The notes below the pieces were generated by a model that did no database searches, had not been told where the DNA came from, and worked only from the letters and a program-made list of their open reading frames with translations. This document shows positions 7,133 to 10,978 of a DNA stretch of 10,978 bases, piece by piece (positions within the stretch are counted from its first letter, which is position 1; each line of letters begins with the position of its first letter). A program made the position numbers and the translations under genes. Source of the stretch: Nitrospirota bacterium (GTDB lineage Bacteria; Nitrospirota; JACRHJ01); assembly GCA_021785055.1 (NCBI GenBank), contig JAJYGS010000101.1, positions 1 through 10,978 of the forward strand, given 5' to 3'.

Positions 7133-8317
7133 TTATTTTAGCGGAACGTGAAATCCGGTTAGAATATCCTTCAACGGCGTTTTCGTCCTGTCCGCCGCGA
7201 GCTTTGCGTCTTCGTATTCCGGCACGGCCTTCAGCGCCCTGCCTCCGCGCTTCCCAACCTTCACGCGCACCTTCATACCCGAAGCCTTCGCTTCAAGGAA
7301 CTCCCTTGCAAGCTTATACCTGCGCCCCTCCGAAACCCTTACGCCGAAGGTCGTCGTCTCCTCCATTATTACATCTACAATCGCCGATACGTTATCATGC
7401 GCGCAGAGCGCCGAGAACGTCGCCGCGGGACGCGATTTTTTCATTATTATCGGCGTAAGCCATACGTCCAGCGCCCCGGCCTTCAGGAGTCTTTCCATGA
7501 CGTATTCGTAGACGCGCGGGTCCATGTCGTCTATGTTCGTCTCTATCAACGTCACCTGGTCTTCTTCGTAGCCGCCCGGCCCGTCTTTCCGTTCGCCGTT
7601 TCTGCCTATGAACGCCCTCAAAAGATTCGGCCTGCCGGGAAGCTCCATGTCTCCCGCGCCGGAACCGGCGGATAAGACCTCCATCTGCGGCATGGGGCCG
7701 AAGCCATCGGAAAGCTCTGCCGCCAGCGCCGCGCCCGTGGGCGTCGTCAGCTCGGCGCCCGCATCCGACTGGTATACCGGTATCCCCTTTATAAGCTCCG
7801 CCGTGGCCGGGGCCGGGACGGGAAGGATTCCGTGCGCCGTCTTCACCTCTCCGGAGCCCAAGTTCAATGCGGAGAATAAAATCCTCTCCGGGCCGAGCAT
7901 ATGAACGGCCAGGCAGACGCCGGCGATGTCGATTATGGAATCTACCGCGCCGATTTCGTGGAAATGCACCTCGTCCACGCCAATCCCGTGCGCTCTGGCT
8001 TCGGCTTGGGCAAGCCTGTTAAAAACACCGATGGCGCGTTCTTTAACCGCCTTTGGGAGCTTCGATTTCTTTATTATTCTTTCGACCTGCGGGAGGTTCC
8101 TGCGGGGCTGGGGCGAGGTAATTTTGACGGTGAACTTGCTCCCGGCAAGGCCGCCCCGCTTTACTTTTTTAATCGACGCGGACCAGCCTGCGAGCGGAAG
8201 CGTTTCCATAACATCCCGCCATTTTTTAAAGTCGCACCCTGCGCCCATCAAAGAGCCAAGGAGCATGTCGCCCGATACGCCGGAGGAGCAATCGAAGTAT
8301 AGAATCTTGTTATTCAT
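7133..8317 (-). CDS. larC: Nickel-pincer cofactor biosynthesis protein LarC (nickel insertase)
   Basis: This 394-residue single-chain LarC is the CTP-dependent enzyme that inserts nickel into pyridinium-3,5-bisthiocarboxylate mononucleotide, the final step of nickel-pincer nucleotide synthesis (family knowledge). Motifs are LYFDCSSGVSGDMLLGSL (6-23), HFHEIGAVDSIIDI (118-131, the His/Glu/Asp-rich motif of the family), AELTTPTGAAL (188-198), ETNIDDMDPRVYEYV (259-273), KKSRPA (293-298), EETTTFGVR (319-327) and PEYEDAK (366-372). Some lactobacilli split LarC into larC1/larC2 with a programmed frameshift; here it is one uninterrupted frame, with a Gly-rich hinge near 239-251. The ATG at 8317 fits the family N-terminus, but no Shine-Dalgarno precedes it, and a palindromic repeat starts on the next base. 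larB is 87 bases upstream. Confidence 0.94.
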   Translation of the reverse strand: MNNKILYFDCSSGVSGDMLLGSLMGAGCDFKKWRDVMETLPLAGWSASIKKVKRGGLAGSKFTVKITSPQPRRNLPQVERIIKKSKLPKAVKERAIGVFNRLAQAEARAHGIGVDEVHFHEIGAVDSIIDIAGVCLAVHMLGPERILFSALNLGSGEVKTAHGILPVPAPATAELIKGIPVYQSDAGAELTTPTGAALAAELSDGFGPMPQMEVLSAGSGAGDMELPGRPNLLRAFIGRNGERKDGPGGYEEDQVTLIETNIDDMDPRVYEYVMERLLKAGALDVWLTPIIMKKSRPAATFSALCAHDNVSAIVDVIMEETTTFGVRVSEGRRYKLAREFLEAKASGMKVRVKVGKRGGRALKAVPEYEDAKLAADRTKTPLKDILTGFHVPLK

Positions 8318-8359
8318 AATTGTAGGGGCCGCACCAAGCGCAGCGCGTGTCGGCCAATT
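8318..8359. repeat. Imperfect palindrome directly against the larC start
   Basis: Arms AATTG (8318-8322) and CAATT (8355-8359) pair, as do GGCCG followed by CAC (8327-8334) and GTG-t-CGGCC (8347-8355). The centre contains GCGC-a-GCGC. The element occupies the place where a larC ribosome-binding site would be. Its left end, TGTAGGGGCCGCACC, resembles short dispersed intergenic repeats that many environmental genomes carry (general knowledge, not tested here). Confidence 0.5.
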
Positions 8360-8369
8360 TAAAAAACTC

Positions 8370-8396
8370 CTGGATTCCCGCTTTCGCGTGAATGAC
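8370..8396. repeat. Short palindromic repeat, second copy of the 1733-1781 family
   Basis: CTGGATTCCCG (8370-8380) and GAATGAC (8390-8396) match the two ends of the element at 1733-1781. The stem is ATTCCCGC (8374-8381), loop TTTC, GCGTGAAT (8386-8393), with one mismatch. This copy has only a four-base loop, while the other carries an inserted inner hairpin. It lies in the 87-base larB-larC gap. In the direction of transcription the T-rich run follows the stem only loosely (AGGAGTTTTTTAAATT), so partial terminator activity between larB and larC is conceivable. Confidence 0.65.
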
Positions 8397-8404
8397 GGCT
8401 TATT

Positions 8405-9154
8405 TTACTCCCCCAGCATGTTTATCCTGTGGGCAAGGAACCCCGCCCCGAAGCCGTTGTCTATGTTCATCACGGCGACGCCCGGCGCACAGGAATTGAG
8501 CATGGTGAGGAGCGCGGCTATTCCGCCGAACGACGCGCCGTAGCCCACGGACGTCGGCACGGCGATTACGGGTTTGTCCACCAGCCCTCCCACGACTGAG
8601 GCGAGCGCCCCGTCCATCCCGGCGGCGACGACTATCACGCGCGCCGACGCCAGGACTTCCTTCCTGCCGAGCAGCCTGTGGATGCCCGATACGCCGACGT
8701 CGTACATCGTCTCCACCCTGCTTCCCAAGGTCTGGGCCGTGACGGCGGCCTCCTCGGCGACCGGTATGTCCGTCGTCCCGGCGGTGGCGATAAGCACAAG
8801 CCCATCCGTCGGCGGGCGTTTCTTGTGCTCTATGACGACGGCGCGGGCAAGCTCGTTGTATCGCGCGCGCCTGTCGAGCGCTTTGAGGGCCTTGTATGCC
8901 TCCTTGTCCGCCCGCGTGGCAAGCACGTCGGAGCGTTTCGCCAGCATCCGCTCCGCGATGGCGCGTATCTGGGCGGGAGTCTTCCCCTCGCAGTATATTA
9001 CCTCCGGCGCGCCCTGCCGGAGGCTCCTGTGGTGGTCTACCACGGCAAACTGTATGTCCTCGAAGGGCAGGTGCCGAAGCTCCGAAAGCGCGGCCTCCAC
9101 GTCAGTCTTACCTTCGCGCACCTGTTCCAGAAGCTCTTTAAGCCTTTCTTTCAT
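8405..9154 (-). CDS. larB: Nickel-pincer cofactor biosynthesis protein LarB (NaAD carboxylase)
   Basis: This 249-residue protein is the usual LarB length. LarB carboxylates the nicotinate ring of NaAD and hydrolyses its phosphoanhydride, giving pyridinium-3,5-dicarboxylate mononucleotide and AMP (family knowledge). An N-terminal helical domain (1-110) is followed by a PurE-like domain: LIATAGTTDIPVAEEA (121-136), YDVGVSGIHRLL (151-162), GMDGALASVVGGLVDKPVIA (179-198) and PTSVGYGAS (200-208). Cys222, in LNSCAPGVAVMNIDNG, corresponds to the cysteine (Cys221 in Lactiplantibacillus plantarum LarB) that binds the pyridine ring covalently, so the enzyme looks active. Its ATG overlaps the gpsA stop (ATGA, 9151-9154). 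No strong ribosome-binding site precedes it, so translation is probably coupled to gpsA. larC follows, but larA and larE are not in the window. Confidence 0.95.
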   Translation of the reverse strand: MKERLKELLEQVREGKTDVEAALSELRHLPFEDIQFAVVDHHRSLRQGAPEVIYCEGKTPAQIRAIAERMLAKRSDVLATRADKEAYKALKALDRRARYNELARAVVIEHKKRPPTDGLVLIATAGTTDIPVAEEAAVTAQTLGSRVETMYDVGVSGIHRLLGRKEVLASARVIVVAAGMDGALASVVGGLVDKPVIAVPTSVGYGASFGGIAALLTMLNSCAPGVAVMNIDNGFGAGFLAHRINMLGE

Positions 9155-10155
9155 CCTATCTCGCTCTTCAGATCCCTCGCCATGAGGTCTTTCACGACCT
9201 TCGAGGCCGCTTTTCCTTCATACAGCAGGCTGTGCACCTGCTCCGTTATGGGCATAGGGACATTGTATTTTTTCGACAGCAGATAGGCCGCCTTGGTGGT
9301 TTTTACGCCTTCGGCCACCGTCATCATGGCGGAAAGTATGTCGGGAAGCCTCTCCCCCTTGCCGAGCCTGTATCCTACCGTCCTGTTCCTTGACAACTCG
9401 CCCGTGCATGTGAGGACAAGGTCTCCCATGCCGGAGAGACCGGAGAACGTGAGGGGATTCGCGCCCATCGCCATGCCGAGCCGGGCGATTTCCGCAAGAC
9501 CCCTCGTAATGAGCGCCGCGCGGGTATTGTGGCCGAAGCCCAGGCCGTCCGAGCACCCGGCGGCGATTGCAATGACGTTCTTCAGCGCCCCGCCGAGTTC
9601 CACGCCCATGACATCCGGGCTTGTGTATATGCGGAAGTATTCCGTGCTGAAGACCGACTGGATATGCCTGGCGGTCGCCGGTTCCCTGGAGGCGACGGAT
9701 ACCGCCGTGGGCATTTTTTCGATTACTTCCTTTGCGAAGCTGGGGCCGGAGAGGAAGGCGCTTTTTGTGTGGAATTCCCTGGGGAGAACGTCTTCCATGA
9801 CCTCGTTCATGGTCATCAGGCTCTCGTTTTCTATGCCCTTTGAGGCGGAGACGAAATAGGCCTCAGGCAGGACAGATTCAGCCAGGGTCTTCAGCACCCC
9901 GCGCGCGACGTGCGAGGGCGTAACGGTCAGTATTATCGACCTGCCCTCTGCGGCCTCCTTCAGGTTCGAGGTTATTTCCATATCCGGCAGGGTATGGCCC
10001 GGCAGGTAGAGGTCGTTTACGCGGCTCTCCCGCATGCGCCCTGCCAGGTCTTTCTCAAAGACCCAGAGCGATACCTCGTGCCCCTTGCCGGCAAGGAGCA
10101 CGGCCAGCGTCGTCCCCCACGCACCCGCCCCGATTACGGCGATTTTCTCGGACAA
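9151..10155 (-). CDS. gpsA: Glycerol-3-phosphate dehydrogenase [NAD(P)+]
   Basis: This 334-residue cytosolic enzyme reduces dihydroxyacetone phosphate to sn-glycerol-3-phosphate, the backbone of phospholipids. The Rossmann motif GAGAWGTTLA is at 9-18, and VTPSHVARGVL follows at 78-88. The family motif SASKGIE (103-109) contains Lys106, LSGPSFAKEV is at 135-144, and VELGGALKNVIAIAAG (185-200) carries the catalytic Lys192. FSGLSGMGDLVLTCTGELSRNR is at 237-258. The start is TTG at 10155, with GGAG eight bases upstream. There is no in-frame ATG or GTG before it that fits, and the protein then begins SEKIAVIGAGAWG as in homologues. A nearby ATG at 10160-10158 is out of frame. The gene overlaps larB by four bases and lies 75 bases after rtcB, behind a REPIN-like element. 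Confidence 0.97.
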   Translation of the reverse strand: MSEKIAVIGAGAWGTTLAVLLAGKGHEVSLWVFEKDLAGRMRESRVNDLYLPGHTLPDMEITSNLKEAAEGRSIILTVTPSHVARGVLKTLAESVLPEAYFVSASKGIENESLMTMNEVMEDVLPREFHTKSAFLSGPSFAKEVIEKMPTAVSVASREPATARHIQSVFSTEYFRIYTSPDVMGVELGGALKNVIAIAAGCSDGLGFGHNTRAALITRGLAEIARLGMAMGANPLTFSGLSGMGDLVLTCTGELSRNRTVGYRLGKGERLPDILSAMMTVAEGVKTTKAAYLLSKKYNVPMPITEQVHSLLYEGKAASKVVKDLMARDLKSEIG

Positions 10156-10163
10156 TGCATCAA

Positions 10164-10167
10164 CTCC
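10164..10167 (-). promoter_or_regulatory. Ribosome-binding site for the gpsA TTG start
   Basis: GGAG on the minus strand ends eight bases before TTG (10155-10153). It is shorter than the sites before nadE and rsmI but is the only candidate, and it begins one base beyond the end of the REPIN-like element. Confidence 0.5.
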
Positions 10168-10168
10168 A

Positions 10169-10235
10169 GTTAAAGTCCCGCAAGGGACTCTCTCTCGGTC
10201 GTCTAATGTTCGGTCGTCCCTTTGGGGACTTCAAC
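10169..10235. repeat. REPIN-like element: two inverted hairpin units between rtcB and gpsA
   Basis: The left unit GTTAAAGTCCCGCAAGGGAC (10169-10188) and the right unit GTCCCTTTGGGGACTTCAAC (10216-10235) are inverted copies of one another, matching at 17 of 20 positions. Each folds on itself: AGTCCC-GCAA-GGGACT (10174-10189) and GTCCC-TTTG-GGGAC (10216-10229). The spacer carries a 9-base direct repeat TCGGTCGTC at 10195-10203 and 10210-10218. Two inverted REP-like units with a short spacer is the layout of a REPIN or small MITE. The right unit runs into the rtcB stop codon (10233-10231), and the left unit ends one base from the gpsA ribosome-binding site. Whether it is mobile, or regulates gpsA through mRNA folding, is not shown by the sequence. 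Confidence 0.65.
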
Positions 10236-10978
10236 CCTTTATTACCCCTATCGGCCTGAGTTTTGCGACCCGTTTGGCTATCCCCGCATTATGCACGACA
10301 TCTACCACCTGGTCAATATCTTTGTAAGCCTCCGGAATCTCTTCTTTTAAGGCGTCTCTGCCTGTGTAGCGCGCGATTACGCCCATGTCTTCGAGCTCCC
10401 GCTCTATCGCCCTGCCCCGGCAGGCTTTCACAGCCGCCGCGCGGGACATCACCCGCCCCGCCCCGTGGCAGGCGCTCCCGAAGGTCTCCTTCATGCCCCG
10501 CTCCGTGCCCGCCAGTATGTAGGAATAAGTCCCCATGTCTCCGGGTATGATTACCGGCTGGCCGATGTCCCTGTAAAGCTCCGGCGTCTCCGGATGTCCC
10601 GGCGGGAACGCCCTAGTCGCGCCTTTCCTATGGACGGCGAGTGTCATCTTTTTGCCGTCCACCTCGTGCTCCTCGAACTTTACGATATTGTGCGCCACGT
10701 CGTATATGAGAGTCATTCCCAGGTCGCGAGGCGAGAGGTGGAGGACGTGTAGAAAGACCTCCCGCGCCCAGTGCATTATCATCTGCCGGTTGGTAAAGCC
10801 GAAGTTCGCCGCCGCGCGCATGGCGGCGAGATAGTCCCGCCCCTCAGGCGAGTCAATCGGCGCGCAGGCGAGCTGGCGGTCCGGCAGGCTGAAGCCGTAT
10901 TTGCGCACCGACGCCTCCATCACCTTCAGATAATCCGTGCAGACCTGGTGGCCGAATCCGCGCGAACCGGTATGAATC
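10231..10978 (-). CDS. rtcB: RNA-splicing ligase RtcB, C-terminal half
   Basis: The frame is open to the right edge; 248 codons before the stop are visible, so the N-terminal part, including the first metal-binding Cys, lies outside. RtcB is the Mn/GTP-dependent ligase that joins 2',3'-cyclic phosphate or 3'-phosphate RNA ends to 5'-OH ends, for tRNA splicing or RNA repair. The visible part starts IHTGSRGFGHQVCTDYL, the metal-binding HxGSRGxGHQ motif. IYDVAHNIVKFEE (metal-binding His), VIIPGDMGTYSYIL and GSACHGAGRVMSR follow; the last holds the His that becomes guanylylated. The protein ends RPIGVIKG, the family terminus. All the key residues that can be checked are present. The in-frame GTG at 10923 is internal, not a start. 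Any archease partner would lie beyond the edge. Confidence 0.97.
   Translation of the reverse strand, partial: IHTGSRGFGHQVCTDYLKVMEASVRKYGFSLPDRQLACAPIDSPEGRDYLAAMRAAANFGFTNRQMIMHWAREVFLHVLHLSPRDLGMTLIYDVAHNIVKFEEHEVDGKKMTLAVHRKGATRAFPPGHPETPELYRDIGQPVIIPGDMGTYSYILAGTERGMKETFGSACHGAGRVMSRAAAVKACRGRAIERELEDMGVIARYTGRDALKEEIPEAYKDIDQVVDVVHNAGIAKRVAKLRPIGVIKG

Noticed and set aside
8318..8330. TACAAT-like -10 box on the minus strand just before larC
   Set aside because: It sits directly against the ATG, so transcription would begin inside the gene, and no -35 element is present at the right distance.
7926..8543. Plus-strand open frame spanning the larB-larC gap
   Set aside because: It is antisense to larC and larB, its translation has low-complexity composition, and no motif is recognisable.
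10818..10978. A complete short gene starting at the GTG 10923-10921
   Set aside because: The frame continues upstream to the window edge with the RtcB motif HTGSRGFGHQ, so the GTG is an internal valine codon of a longer gene.

Overview
The window is a compact, G+C-rich piece of bacterial chromosome. It is almost entirely coding and holds no phage, plasmid, insertion sequence, CRISPR or RNA genes that I can see. The organism is very probably a Gram-negative (diderm) bacterium. An MCE/MlaD-type lipid-transport protein, exported M16 peptidases, an exported TPR protein and a LolA-like exported protein all point to an outer membrane and periplasm. The gene mix, and a short dispersed repeat of the type CTGGATTCCCG...GAATGAC, would fit a deltaproteobacterial or Nitrospirota-like lineage. 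That placement is inference only.

Layout. Bases 2-304 (+) are the 3' end of an MCE-domain gene. It converges, with one base between the stop codons, on a long run of ten genes that all read on the minus strand. In transcription order these are: rtcB (partial, entering at the right edge), gpsA, larB, larC, a LolA-like/DUF4412-like exported protein with a proline-rich tail, an exported TPR protein, nadE, rsmI, a catalytically intact M16 peptidase, and an M16 homologue that has lost its zinc motif. Spacing is tight: gpsA/larB overlap by 4 bases, TPR/nadE are 3 bases apart, nadE/rsmI abut in the same frame, and the LolA-like/TPR gap is 17 bases. The larger gaps, rtcB-gpsA, larB-larC and between the two M16 genes (75-90 bases), each hold palindromic repeat DNA. 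No gap exceeds 90 bases, and I see no convincing intrinsic terminator or sigma-70 promoter.

How the genes fit together. NadE makes NAD+ from nicotinate adenine dinucleotide (NaAD). LarB uses the same NaAD as the starting point of the nickel-pincer nucleotide cofactor, into which LarC inserts nickel. GpsA uses NAD(P)H to make glycerol-3-phosphate for phospholipid synthesis. The run therefore contains both outlets of the NaAD branch point, although larA (the cofactor user) and larE (the sulfur donor) are not here. The M16 pair, the TPR protein and the LolA-like protein form an envelope group. RsmI (16S rRNA 2'-O-methylation) and RtcB (RNA ligase) are RNA-related.

Most genes are ordinary and well recognised. 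The points most worth a second look are the 67-bp REPIN-like element between rtcB and gpsA, the palindrome lying directly against a larC start that has no Shine-Dalgarno, the in-frame TGA-TTG junction of nadE and rsmI, and the nadE/larB shared-substrate linkage. I found no clearly new multi-gene system.
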